From Cellulophaga fucicola (GTDB lineage Bacteria > Bacteroidota > Bacteroidia > Flavobacteriales > Flavobacteriaceae), in assembly GCF_900119145.1 (NCBI RefSeq), contig NZ_FPIY01000005.1, forward strand, positions 124,001 through 188,000: 64,000 bases of DNA, written 5' to 3'. Numbering within the stretch: position 1 is the first letter of the stretch; each line of letters begins with the position of its first letter. The notes under the pieces were generated by a model. That model worked only from the letters and a program-made list of their open reading frames with translations, did no database searches and was not told the DNA's origin. A program made the translations under genes and the position numbers. Shown here piece after piece: positions 18,557-27,186 of this stretch.

Positions 18557-18625
18557 AAAATAGAGTAGCGGCACTTGTTTAAATTTAGCGCATAAAAAAA
18601 GCCTCACATTTCTGTGAAGCTTTTA
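18557..18625. repeat. R3 boundary repeat, copy 2
   Basis: AAAATAGAGTAG..GGCAC..TTTAAATTTAGCG..ATAAAAAAAGC, matching 16421-16470. It stands directly before the displaced tRNA fragment, so it is the chromosome-side flank of the island. The 538 bp gap 18281-18818 holds only R5, R3, the attachment repeat and the arm-like repeats, with no gene. Confidence 0.75.
18598..18623 (-). terminator. Terminator beside the displaced tRNA 3' end
   Basis: AAAGC-TCACA stem, loop TTTC, then TGTGA-GCTTT, followed on the - strand by seven T. It lies 5 bp past the tRNA fragment, where a tRNA terminator would be, and was probably the original terminator of tRNA-fMet before island entry. Confidence 0.75.
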
Positions 18626-18627
18626 AA

Positions 18628-18674
18628 CTTTGTAGCGGGAACTGGACTCGAACCAGTGACCTTCGGGTTATGAG
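18628..18674. other. attL: 47 bp direct repeat of the tRNA-fMet 3' part
   Basis: Identical to 47854-47900, running from CTTTGTAGCGGG through the T arm and variable region to the anticodon loop (GGGTTATGAG). Here it is a fragment: the 5' half of the tRNA is missing and the sequence turns to TTTTAAAAAC. It is the displaced tRNA end left by integration. Confidence 0.95.
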
Positions 18675-18726
18675 TTTTAAAAACACCCCAAATTTTACAC
18701 TAAAAATGCCTTATATATAATAAACC

Positions 18727-18744
18727 GTGTACGGTATTGTGTAC
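18727..18744. repeat. Paired GTGTAC repeats at the left island end (possible integrase arm sites)
   Basis: GTGTAC occurs at 18727 and 18739, a 12 bp period, 53 bp inside attL. The same pair with the same period occurs at 47757 and 47769, just inside the other end. This fits arm-type binding sites of tyrosine integrases. Confidence 0.55.
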
Positions 18745-18818
18745 TCTGATTAGTTAATAATTTTAAGCAAATATATAATAAAAATTGTTTCATCTAAATG
18801 AATTACAAAAAGTATAAT

Positions 18819-21800
18819 TTAATTTTTCTTTTTCTCAAACTTCAATTTAGGTAGTACAACTTTATATTCTTTTTGATCTTTGCTATCAAACCAATATACT
18901 AAATACTCAACACTTCCATTAACAATTTGATAACCCTGTTTTAAAAATGAACTATGCTTTTTATTTAAAAATTCCCTAGAATATAAAAGCACATTACCAC
19001 CATCTAGCTTTCCAAGTCCCAAAGCTGTATTTTCTTTGAAATTTACTTTATTGTTTTTTAGTAAATCCCCAGATTTAAGAGTTTTTATAGTATTGGCTGT
19101 TTCAGAATATTTTTGAGACCCCAAGTAAATGTCTTTGTGACCAAGTATTATTTCAAAATGTTCAGGTTGTGCTGTAACTCCTAAAAATTGATCTATAAAT
19201 AAATTATTTGTTTGAAATTCATCAAAAAAGCTAGTATTACAATGAATTTGAAGGTTTAGTTTAGCTCTTGAACATCCTACATATAATAATCTTTTTGCTT
19301 CGTTATCATTAAAATTATAGTCTTCTAATAACAGATAAACATTATCAAATTCTTTTCCTTTAGATTTATGCATTGTAGCAATTACTATTGCCGTAGAATC
19401 TGCATCAATAGCATCTTCTATTTTTATCTCTCTTGTATATTCATACCAGTCTACTAATTGTTTATGCTTATCAAAATTAGACTCAAACTTTAAAATAATT
19501 TTACAACAGATATCAAAATGTATGCTAGAATTATGCTTTAATTTAAAATCATCCTTAGCTTCTCTCCATACATTGTTAAAAATAATGCCTGCATCATTTT
19601 GTTTAAGTTTTAAATAGTCAGTAAATGTTCTCAGCTCAAATAAGTGATCTAAACTAAAACCTTCTAGGCCTGTTATGAGTCTAGTTTTTTGCCCATATTC
19701 ACTTAAAAATGTTCTTAGCATTAGAGCTTGTTTATTAGTCCTAACTAATATTGCTGTAGTACCTTGGTAGTCATCTTTAATTACCCTTTCAGCTAATGAT
19801 TTTTCTAGATATTTAGATTTGTATTTAATAACCTTAATACTAATCCCTGTGATTCTTGTTATTGATTCTAATTTTTGTGTTTTTAATCTATTTGATATTT
19901 TATTAAGTAATTCATTATTAAATTCAACTATGCTAGAGCTACTTCTATAGTTTTTAATTAAAGAATAGCTTGTAGCATTATATTTTGTTTTGAACTCTAA
20001 CATATACTTGTTTGACGAGCCTCTAAATCCATAAATATTTTGATCATCGTCTCCAACGGCAATAACTCTTATGTTCTTCGATTTTTTTATTATGGTTTGT
20101 ATAAGTTTCCATTCAATTTCATTTACATCTTGAAATTCATCTAGTAACAAAACACTTTTATTGATAATTGAAGATATATCAATTTCTTTATTATTAATTG
20201 CTGTAATACAGTCGTGAATTACATTCTCAGATTTTTCTAAATCTCCCAGTTGCCCCATTAGTTGAAAACAAAAACCGTGGAAAGTTGTTATTTTTATTAA
20301 CCCAGAGTATTCTGGAACTAGCTTTCTGGCTCTTGCCCTAAATTCTAATGATGCTGCTTTTGAAAAAGTAAGCATTAAAAATTGTTCTGGTTTTATATCT
20401 TCAAGAAGTAGTAAACTAGCAATTTTATGTACAAGGACCTTGGTTTTTCCGCTACCCGGACCGGCTAATACCAAAATATTATCGGACTTATTATCATCTA
20501 CAATTTTTCTTTGATCAACATCTAATTCCCCAGCAATTTCTTTAAATCGTTCAGGTGTAAGTGGTCTACTTATTTCTAGTTTACGTCTAGGGAAATACTT
20601 AGACAAAAATTCTTCATATGGTTGACTAAAGTAGTCATTGACATATGATAAGGCAGCTTCATAGTTCTGAAGCCTTCTTTTTGCATATTCGCCAACTATA
20701 TGTATTTGCTCGGTTTTATGTAAATAATGTTGTTCCATTTTTAAAAAGTTCTCTCTTGTAAACCTTGGAATGGAATTATCAATATCTTCAATGTTTAATT
20801 TATTATAAGAAACCATAAAACCACCCTCTAGTTTTATTGATTTTATTTGATTTAAGAATAATAATGTTTTCTCATATCGTTTAACATCCTCTTCTTTAAT
20901 TTTTCCAAAAAGATGATTAGAATTTTTTAATTCTAACATAGAAAAATTTACAGGTAAATCTTTCTTTTCCTTAAGCTTATCCTTTTTTTTCTGTTCAATG
21001 TAAAATTTTTCAAGGATTTCATAGACATCTAATGTTAGTTCGTGTCTCCATTCTATATCTTCCTTTAAAGAGTTATGTTTTTTTATAATTATTTGATATA
21101 AATCATTCTCACGATCAACACGTTTTTTTTGAATAAAGTTTCTTATTTCCCAGTAATTAAGAATGTTTTTTATAGCCTCAATAGATGTTTCTTTTTCCCC
21201 TAAATCAATGATACTTTGGTTTAGCGACCTCATTGAAATTTTAATATTATTAGATATAAAATTGTGAAGTGCAATTTCAACTTTTCTATATCTTTCAAGA
21301 ATTTTTTTTGAGCTATTAGTAGATTTAGAAAGATTTATAAAAGCTGTTAAATCCTTAGCATCACCTAGTATCTGTAATTTTCTAAGAATATTAATTACAT
21401 CTCTTATTTCTCTTAATTTTAATCCTGTTCTATCTGCTAAATAATCTATTCTACATTCATCATCCTTAACAATGCGTTGCAGTACCCTAGAGCAATGATC
21501 AATTTGTATTTCCGATATATCTTTACTTTTATGAATTAAAGTTAGAGCTTTAGAAATATTTGGAACCATAAGACTATTAGCAAAAACTCTAGGAGAATTT
21601 TGTTTTCTTTTAAGGAATCCTTGATCTTCTAAAGCAGAAATAGATGTTTTTACTTTTGTTTCTAGTTCCTGAATTTCAGTGTCCCATCCTGCTTTTTGTG
21701 CTATTTCTAAAGCAGAGTTACTAATACTTTTTGTTTTTCTATATTTAGATAAAAATTTAAGTGCTTGCCAGATTTGCTGTATTTCTTTCTGGTTTACTTT

Positions 21801-23636
21801 GGTCTGTTGTAGTAGGCTAAAATGCTTGTTTAAATCGTTTTCATTAAATAAAATATAACATTTAGCTTTTATTTTTTCATCTCTCCCTGCTCTCCCTGCT
21901 TCTTGTACATAGTTTTCTAAAGAATTAGATATGTTATAATGAATTACAGATTTTACATCATCTTTGTCTACTCCCATACCAAAAGCAGAAGTTGCTACAA
22001 TAATGTCTTTTTCATTGCCCATAAAGGCATCCATATGCTCTTTCTTAACATCTTTGTCTAGCTTTCCATGGAAATATGTAGCATTGTAACCTGCCTTTTC
22101 TATTAGACCGTGTATCTCTTGAACTCTTTTAGTTCTTGAAGCATAAATTATTATTGGTTTTTCACAACGTTCTAATAGTGGCAATAAAGTATTCATCTTA
22201 CGAGTAGGGTCTTTAATACCTATTACTTCGTATTTTAAATTAGTTCTATTAGCTCTTGTAACATATTCATCTAATTCAATATTAAGTTTGGTCTTAAAGT
22301 AATTTTTGATATCAGTAATTACCTGTGGTTTAGCCGTGGCAGTAAAACAAGAAACAGGTATGCTACCATACATTTTTTCTTTCTCAAGACTTTTAATAAA
22401 ATCAACGATATACATGTAGTCAATTCTAAAATCTTGGCCCCAAGAAGAAAAACAATGTGCTTCGTCTATTACAAATCTAGCTATAGATCTTTGTCTTAAT
22501 ATTCTTAAAATGGTTGGAGATCGTAAAGATTCTGGTGAAAGGTATAATAAATTTACACCTCCTTTTTCTACCCTATCAATAGCATCCTGTCTTTCTAAGG
22601 GGGATAACAATCCATTAATGGCTATAGCTGATGTTATATCAAAACGTTTTTCAAGATTTTCGACCTGATCTTTCATTAAAGACACTAATGGAGATATAAC
22701 AACTGTTAGCTGTCTTGATAAAGAACCTTTCATTAATGCAGGTAGTTGAAATGTAAGTGACTTGCCTCCACCTGTAGGGAAAACTGCTAAGAAAGAACTA
22801 TTTGTTAATCCTGCTCTAACCGTTTTTTCTTGAATACTTACACCTTCATTTTCATCAAAACTTCTAAAGTCTTCATATCCATAATAAGCTTCTAAAGCCT
22901 TTTTAGGGTTTAAGTTGGTATTACAATAAGAGCAAGAAGGTTTACCACAAAAACTAAACCTTAGAGCATCTAATACTTGTTGTGTCTTTGGGTGTGTTTT
23001 ACTTACCCAATATGCTAAAATAGATTTATCCTCTTTGGTATTTATCAAAGAAAAAGCATATGCCAGTTCTACTGGGTAATGCTTTTCTATTTTAATAATG
23101 TTAGAGCTATCGCATATTTTATTTTTTAATAGAATGTTAATATCAATTAAGGAATAATCTGCTTGAAAATTAATTAGTTCTAAAAAGCCCGAGTATGCAT
23201 TATTATTAGCTAACAATTTACCATATACCTGCTTTATATTTGATTCTATTTCATCAAACCTGTTGAGCTCATCTATTAATAGTTGTTTGGTTAACTTACA
23301 ATCTGATAGTGGGTTGTTGTACTCACTGTCATTAACTATTTTGTAACCTTTTACAAGTTTATGGTATGGGTTATCACTAAATAATAAAGGAGACCAAAGT
23401 AGTGTGTCAACTATTTTTTTATTTGCGAAAACATTTCTGCCCAATACTTTTTCTATTAAAGGAATATCATGTGCAACTATGTTATGACCACAAATATATT
23501 TAGCTTGATTAATCCAAACTTCTAATTTTTCTAATTTATTTTCATGCAATTCTTGCCCGTTAAAAAGAGCACCAACATCTTTAATTTTTCCTTGTTGGTT
23601 TGTTTCTATATCTAGATAAAGAATTTCATTTATCAT
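18819..23636 (-). CDS. Exonuclease-RecQ-UvrD fusion helicase
   Basis: 1605 aa protein joining three enzymes. Residues 1-130 are a DEDD-type 3'-5' exonuclease (LDIET with Asp9 and Glu11, HNIVAHD with Asp57, SDCKLT with Asp112). A CGKPSCSYC cysteine cluster (230-238) precedes a RecQ-family SF2 helicase with FPTGGGKS at 286-293, DEAHCFSSWGQDFR at 391-404, and conserved QEAGRAGRD. After a long helical linker comes an SF1 UvrD-type helicase with LAGPGSGKT near 1060, LDEFQD near 1167, DDDQNIYGFRG near 1195 and HKSKGKEFDNV near 1423. Each helicase keeps its Walker motifs. It is the last gene of module A, 159 bp after RNase HI. It likely unwinds and degrades DNA or R-loops; the exact role is unknown. 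Confidence 0.85.
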   Translation of the reverse strand: MINEILYLDIETNQQGKIKDVGALFNGQELHENKLEKLEVWINQAKYICGHNIVAHDIPLIEKVLGRNVFANKKIVDTLLWSPLLFSDNPYHKLVKGYKIVNDSEYNNPLSDCKLTKQLLIDELNRFDEIESNIKQVYGKLLANNNAYSGFLELINFQADYSLIDINILLKNKICDSSNIIKIEKHYPVELAYAFSLINTKEDKSILAYWVSKTHPKTQQVLDALRFSFCGKPSCSYCNTNLNPKKALEAYYGYEDFRSFDENEGVSIQEKTVRAGLTNSSFLAVFPTGGGKSLTFQLPALMKGSLSRQLTVVISPLVSLMKDQVENLEKRFDITSAIAINGLLSPLERQDAIDRVEKGGVNLLYLSPESLRSPTILRILRQRSIARFVIDEAHCFSSWGQDFRIDYMYIVDFIKSLEKEKMYGSIPVSCFTATAKPQVITDIKNYFKTKLNIELDEYVTRANRTNLKYEVIGIKDPTRKMNTLLPLLERCEKPIIIYASRTKRVQEIHGLIEKAGYNATYFHGKLDKDVKKEHMDAFMGNEKDIIVATSAFGMGVDKDDVKSVIHYNISNSLENYVQEAGRAGRDEKIKAKCYILFNENDLNKHFSLLQQTKVNQKEIQQIWQALKFLSKYRKTKSISNSALEIAQKAGWDTEIQELETKVKTSISALEDQGFLKRKQNSPRVFANSLMVPNISKALTLIHKSKDISEIQIDHCSRVLQRIVKDDECRIDYLADRTGLKLREIRDVINILRKLQILGDAKDLTAFINLSKSTNSSKKILERYRKVEIALHNFISNNIKISMRSLNQSIIDLGEKETSIEAIKNILNYWEIRNFIQKKRVDRENDLYQIIIKKHNSLKEDIEWRHELTLDVYEILEKFYIEQKKKDKLKEKKDLPVNFSMLELKNSNHLFGKIKEEDVKRYEKTLLFLNQIKSIKLEGGFMVSYNKLNIEDIDNSIPRFTRENFLKMEQHYLHKTEQIHIVGEYAKRRLQNYEAALSYVNDYFSQPYEEFLSKYFPRRKLEISRPLTPERFKEIAGELDVDQRKIVDDNKSDNILVLAGPGSGKTKVLVHKIASLLLLEDIKPEQFLMLTFSKAASLEFRARARKLVPEYSGLIKITTFHGFCFQLMGQLGDLEKSENVIHDCITAINNKEIDISSIINKSVLLLDEFQDVNEIEWKLIQTIIKKSKNIRVIAVGDDDQNIYGFRGSSNKYMLEFKTKYNATSYSLIKNYRSSSSIVEFNNELLNKISNRLKTQKLESITRITGISIKVIKYKSKYLEKSLAERVIKDDYQGTTAILVRTNKQALMLRTFLSEYGQKTRLITGLEGFSLDHLFELRTFTDYLKLKQNDAGIIFNNVWREAKDDFKLKHNSSIHFDICCKIILKFESNFDKHKQLVDWYEYTREIKIEDAIDADSTAIVIATMHKSKGKEFDNVYLLLEDYNFNDNEAKRLLYVGCSRAKLNLQIHCNTSFFDEFQTNNLFIDQFLGVTAQPEHFEIILGHKDIYLGSQKYSETANTIKTLKSGDLLKNNKVNFKENTALGLGKLDGGNVLLYSREFLNKKHSSFLKQGYQIVNGSVEYLVYWFDSKDQKEYKVVLPKLKFEKKKN

Positions 23637-23795
23637 AATTATTGGTAATGTAATAAATAACTCTTTTTATGTAACGACTTAAGATTTTGTTTGTTGTTAA
23701 AATGTAGCTTGGTTTTCTATATAAGAATAAAAGACAGATACTTCTGCTGTTGATTTGTTTTCTAAATGAAAAAGATCTTTTGGATATGAGTACTG

Positions 23796-24539
23796 TTATT
23801 CATTAAACAAATTATTATTTTGGTTTATATGTCTTTTAGCTTCTTCTAGCATATAAATTGTTTTACAGCTATTACAAAATAAAGTATACTCAAAATAGTA
23901 AGTTTGACTGGGTTTAATCTTCGTTTTTTTATTTCTCATTTTTTTAACTACAGGTTCATTACATTTTCTGCAAGGGTCTCCTTCTTTATTAACTTTTATT
24001 TTATTTAAAGAATTAGAATTAATTTGGTTAACACTTGCTTCTTTTACGCTAGTATCTTTTAGTTCATAGCCAGTATCATCAATTTTATCATTAGAATTTA
24101 TACCATAACCTGCAAGGGTATCACATCTCTCATTTTCTATGTGTCCTGAATGTCCTTTAACCCAATTAAATTCTACTGAGTGCTTTTCAATAACAGTTAG
24201 TAATTTATCCCATAAATCACTATTTACAGCTTTTGTATTCTTTGTTCTTTTCCAACCGTTTTTTTTCCATTTTTGAGCCCACCCCTTTGTTATGCCGTCT
24301 ATTACATATTTAGAATCTGTATAGACTTGAACATTGGATTTCACAGTTAATTTTTCAAGACCAAAAATTACACCCATTAGCTCCATTCTGTTATTCGTGG
24401 TTAGTTTATAACCTTTAAAGAACTCTTTTTTTTTGTCATTATATGTCAATATAACTCCAAAGCCACCCTTACCAGGATTAGGTTCTGCACCTCCATCAGA
24501 ATATAATTCTACATTTGGTTTTACTTCCCACTCTTTCAT
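23796..24539 (-). CDS. RNase HI with C-terminal zinc ribbon
   Basis: 247 aa protein; the first 150 residues are a complete RNase HI that cleaves RNA in RNA-DNA hybrids. Catalytic acids are Asp15 (LYSDGGAEPNPG), Glu53 (NNRMEL), Asp75 (YTDSKYVI) and Asp140, with His130 in VKGHSGH. The C-terminal part has CRKC (190-193) and CNSC (222-225), a zinc ribbon not found in housekeeping RNase HI. It is in module A, before the RecQ-UvrD fusion; both suit R-loop or hybrid processing. The housekeeping gene is expected elsewhere. Confidence 0.9.
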   Translation of the reverse strand: MKEWEVKPNVELYSDGGAEPNPGKGGFGVILTYNDKKKEFFKGYKLTTNNRMELMGVIFGLEKLTVKSNVQVYTDSKYVIDGITKGWAQKWKKNGWKRTKNTKAVNSDLWDKLLTVIEKHSVEFNWVKGHSGHIENERCDTLAGYGINSNDKIDDTGYELKDTSVKEASVNQINSNSLNKIKVNKEGDPCRKCNEPVVKKMRNKKTKIKPSQTYYFEYTLFCNSCKTIYMLEEAKRHINQNNNLFNE

Positions 24540-24587
24540 AATGTAATTTATTGTTAACTATACTAACTAAATGGTTTAATAATTATT

Positions 24588-24668
24588 TTAAATTAGTTGT
24601 TCTCCTTTTACATTTTTAGCCCAATCCTTATTGGCTTCTACATCATATTTTTTTTCTTCTAAAGGCAT
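24588..24668 (-). CDS. Possible 26-residue ORF in the gap before RNase HI
   Basis: An ATG 11 bp after the DUF262 gene stop opens 26 codons (MPLEEKKYDVEANKDWAKN and on) ending in TAA, filling much of the 140 bp gap. It is polar and charged with no hydrophobic segment and no known match. It may be a short leader, a gene remnant or chance. Confidence 0.25.
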   Translation of the reverse strand: MPLEEKKYDVEANKDWAKNVKGEQLI

Positions 24669-24679
24669 TGACAATCTTA

Positions 24680-27181
24680 CTATTTCAATTTCTTAATTGC
24701 AGGTTGTAATGCAGATTCGAACTTTGGTAAGTATTCAATTAAGAATTGACTCATCTTATCCCATTCAGCCCTATCAAATAAATTAACACCGGTTAGCTCA
24801 TACTTAATACGGCTCATTTTATGTTCAGGTAATTCTTCCCATTCAAGAGGTCTACCAAAATCATTTTCAATACTGTCTTTTTGACTTAGAAGGTTTTTAA
24901 AGTACTTTTTGTTTTTTTCTTTACTCGAAGAAGTAATACCTAATTCAATTCTAGCATAACTACTAGTAATCCCAAAAGTATAACTTACACCGCTTATACC
25001 TGCTCCAGAACTTAACCAATGGTCTTTTGTAGGGCTTACATTAGCAAATAATTTGGTATTTACTATTTGAGGTAATAATTGTTTCCAAAACTCTCTGCGT
25101 ATTGAAAATCTATTTTGTGAATCGTTACTTACATTATCTTCATATTTTATAACTAATTCATCTTCAAGTTCAAATAGATTAAGTAACCTTTTAAGGCTAC
25201 TAAATTTTGAGTTGCTATCTAAATTAGATTCTATAAAATAGCCGTTATCTAATTGTTGTGGTGTTCTAAAATCTTCAGCATTTCTTGTGATTTTAAAAAT
25301 GTCTTTTGCTTCTAATAATAGTTGTGGATTCTTTTCATAAAGTCTATTAATTACATAAATATACATTTGGGATATTACCTCTTCATCTACTTTAGTATTT
25401 TCAAAAATGAAATACTCTAACTTTTTATGGGTTGGTGATTCTGCAATAAATATGTTTTGTGCCTCGCTATTATCTGAAGTAGGAATAGTTACATTAGGGT
25501 ATTCCCAAATCTTAAGAAACCTATTGTAAATTAAATCAAATCGCTCATTATAGTTTCTAATATCCCAGTTGTCAATTGTTTTAAGATAGTCATTCAGCCA
25601 AAGGCGACTAAAATTATAACCTTGTTCAGCACCTTGTCTATTCATTGATTTTTTCTCTCGAAAGGACTTATTACTCAAAGCACCATTATTACCTGACAAA
25701 GTTAAATTTGCTATTGTATTAACGTACTTTTCTTTTAATTGAAAATAATCATCGGGTGTAATGTCTTTATTCCAATCATCATTAGGGTTTTGAGGAAAGA
25801 TGTGCTCAATAGTTATATTTTCATTTGAGGTATCTACATATTCACGGTTATTAAAATTCTCTAATAACTCAAACATATAGTTTCTATTCTTAGATTTAAT
25901 ATTGTATAAATCTTTATCTCTTAAAGCTGTTTTTAAATCCTCATCTGTTGGAAATTTTGAACTACCTCTTTTCTTTATTAAGGCCAATGCAATGGAATCA
26001 TAATATTCTTCAGTATCAACTTCAGAATACAAAGTCATAAATATTTTATTTAAAGCGTTGGTAGGTAAGCCTACAACAAATCTACGCCACGTATAGGTCT
26101 GTATTAATTTTAATACTTTTAGTAATTCATCATTTGTTATCAATCCATTCTCGGTATCCTCAAATACTTGTAATAGAAATGGAAACGCTACATTAATTTC
26201 TAGACGAGAAATATATTCCAATTCTCTTCTTATGTTAGGTTCTTTGACTGAAGATGGGTTAATAAACTTTTTATAGTGTGAAGAAAGAGATTTAATATTT
26301 TCTAATTCCTGATGATACGCCTCGTCTTTTACTGCATACAATTTTTTAAATTCTACATATACCTTACCTCTGTTAGGAATCTTTTTGTTGCGAAGTGTTA
26401 AGTAGTCTCTTATGTAAGATGATACTAACGATTTCTGTTTAGTTAAATCTATTGCATTTTCTTCAATAGGATTCCAAATTTGCTCAAATACTTTATGCTG
26501 ATTTTTTGGATCTAAATCCATTAGAATATAATTCCTAATTAAATCAGATTGAGATAAATCTAAACCTGTAGAGTTTAAGCTTTCAAAAATACGCTGTGGA
26601 TCGTCTTTACCACGTTCTAAAGATATTTCTACAAAAATGAGTCGCTTTAACCCATTTAGTATGTTATTAAAACTATCTTTTGTAATTGCTAATTTGAAAA
26701 AATTAAAGTTCTCAATTACATTAGAATAATGACCAAATTCATTTTCTGTACTATTCATTATCGCTTTAAAAGCCAAAGAATTGGTGTCAGTCTGTTTTAA
26801 CTTTAGTTTGCTTGCTTCTTGCTGAACGTATTGATTTACTAAAAACATATTATGCAACATATCTGCTTCTTGTTGCATATCATTATCTTTTGCAAAACGA
26901 TATAGTGCTACATATAAAATATTGATGGTAGTTAATCTTTGTTGACCGTCAATTATTACTAACTCTTTAACTTCACTCGTGCTATATGCACCCTCGTGAA
27001 TAAAAACGATGCTACCAATAAAATGTGTGCCTCTATCAGCTGTTTCTACAGCTATAATATCGTTTAATAATTCTTTACATTCATTATTTGTCCAGTCATA
27101 ATTACGTTGATATACAGGTATTACAAATTGAACATTAGGCGCTTGTAAGAAATTTATAATTGGTAGTTCGTTTGCTTTCAT
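24680..27181 (-). CDS. GmrSD-like DUF262-DUF1524 protein with DUF4268 tail
   Basis: 833 aa protein of the GmrSD class, type IV-like modification-dependent nucleases that use nucleotides to cut phage DNA. The DUF262 domain has IPVYQRNYDW (21-30) and the DGQQRLTT motif (78-85), which in relatives binds and hydrolyses nucleotide, then FESLNSTGLDLSQSD. The DUF1524 HNH-like nuclease is near 450-530, with ITIEHIFPQNPNDDW. The last 140 residues (about 690-833; REFWKQLLPQI, WLSSGAGISG, LEWEELPEHKMSRIKY) match DUF4268, a PD-(D/E)XK-like domain. It lies 5 bp after the helicase-methylase gene in module A. It probably attacks modified or foreign DNA. Confidence 0.85.
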   Translation of the reverse strand: MKANELPIINFLQAPNVQFVIPVYQRNYDWTNNECKELLNDIIAVETADRGTHFIGSIVFIHEGAYSTSEVKELVIIDGQQRLTTINILYVALYRFAKDNDMQQEADMLHNMFLVNQYVQQEASKLKLKQTDTNSLAFKAIMNSTENEFGHYSNVIENFNFFKLAITKDSFNNILNGLKRLIFVEISLERGKDDPQRIFESLNSTGLDLSQSDLIRNYILMDLDPKNQHKVFEQIWNPIEENAIDLTKQKSLVSSYIRDYLTLRNKKIPNRGKVYVEFKKLYAVKDEAYHQELENIKSLSSHYKKFINPSSVKEPNIRRELEYISRLEINVAFPFLLQVFEDTENGLITNDELLKVLKLIQTYTWRRFVVGLPTNALNKIFMTLYSEVDTEEYYDSIALALIKKRGSSKFPTDEDLKTALRDKDLYNIKSKNRNYMFELLENFNNREYVDTSNENITIEHIFPQNPNDDWNKDITPDDYFQLKEKYVNTIANLTLSGNNGALSNKSFREKKSMNRQGAEQGYNFSRLWLNDYLKTIDNWDIRNYNERFDLIYNRFLKIWEYPNVTIPTSDNSEAQNIFIAESPTHKKLEYFIFENTKVDEEVISQMYIYVINRLYEKNPQLLLEAKDIFKITRNAEDFRTPQQLDNGYFIESNLDSNSKFSSLKRLLNLFELEDELVIKYEDNVSNDSQNRFSIRREFWKQLLPQIVNTKLFANVSPTKDHWLSSGAGISGVSYTFGITSSYARIELGITSSSKEKNKKYFKNLLSQKDSIENDFGRPLEWEELPEHKMSRIKYELTGVNLFDRAEWDKMSQFLIEYLPKFESALQPAIKKLK

Positions 27182-27186
27182 ACAAT

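Noticed and set aside
18628-18674. A second tRNA-Met gene
   Set aside because: Only the 3' part is present; there is no D arm or 5' acceptor strand. It is the attachment-site fragment.
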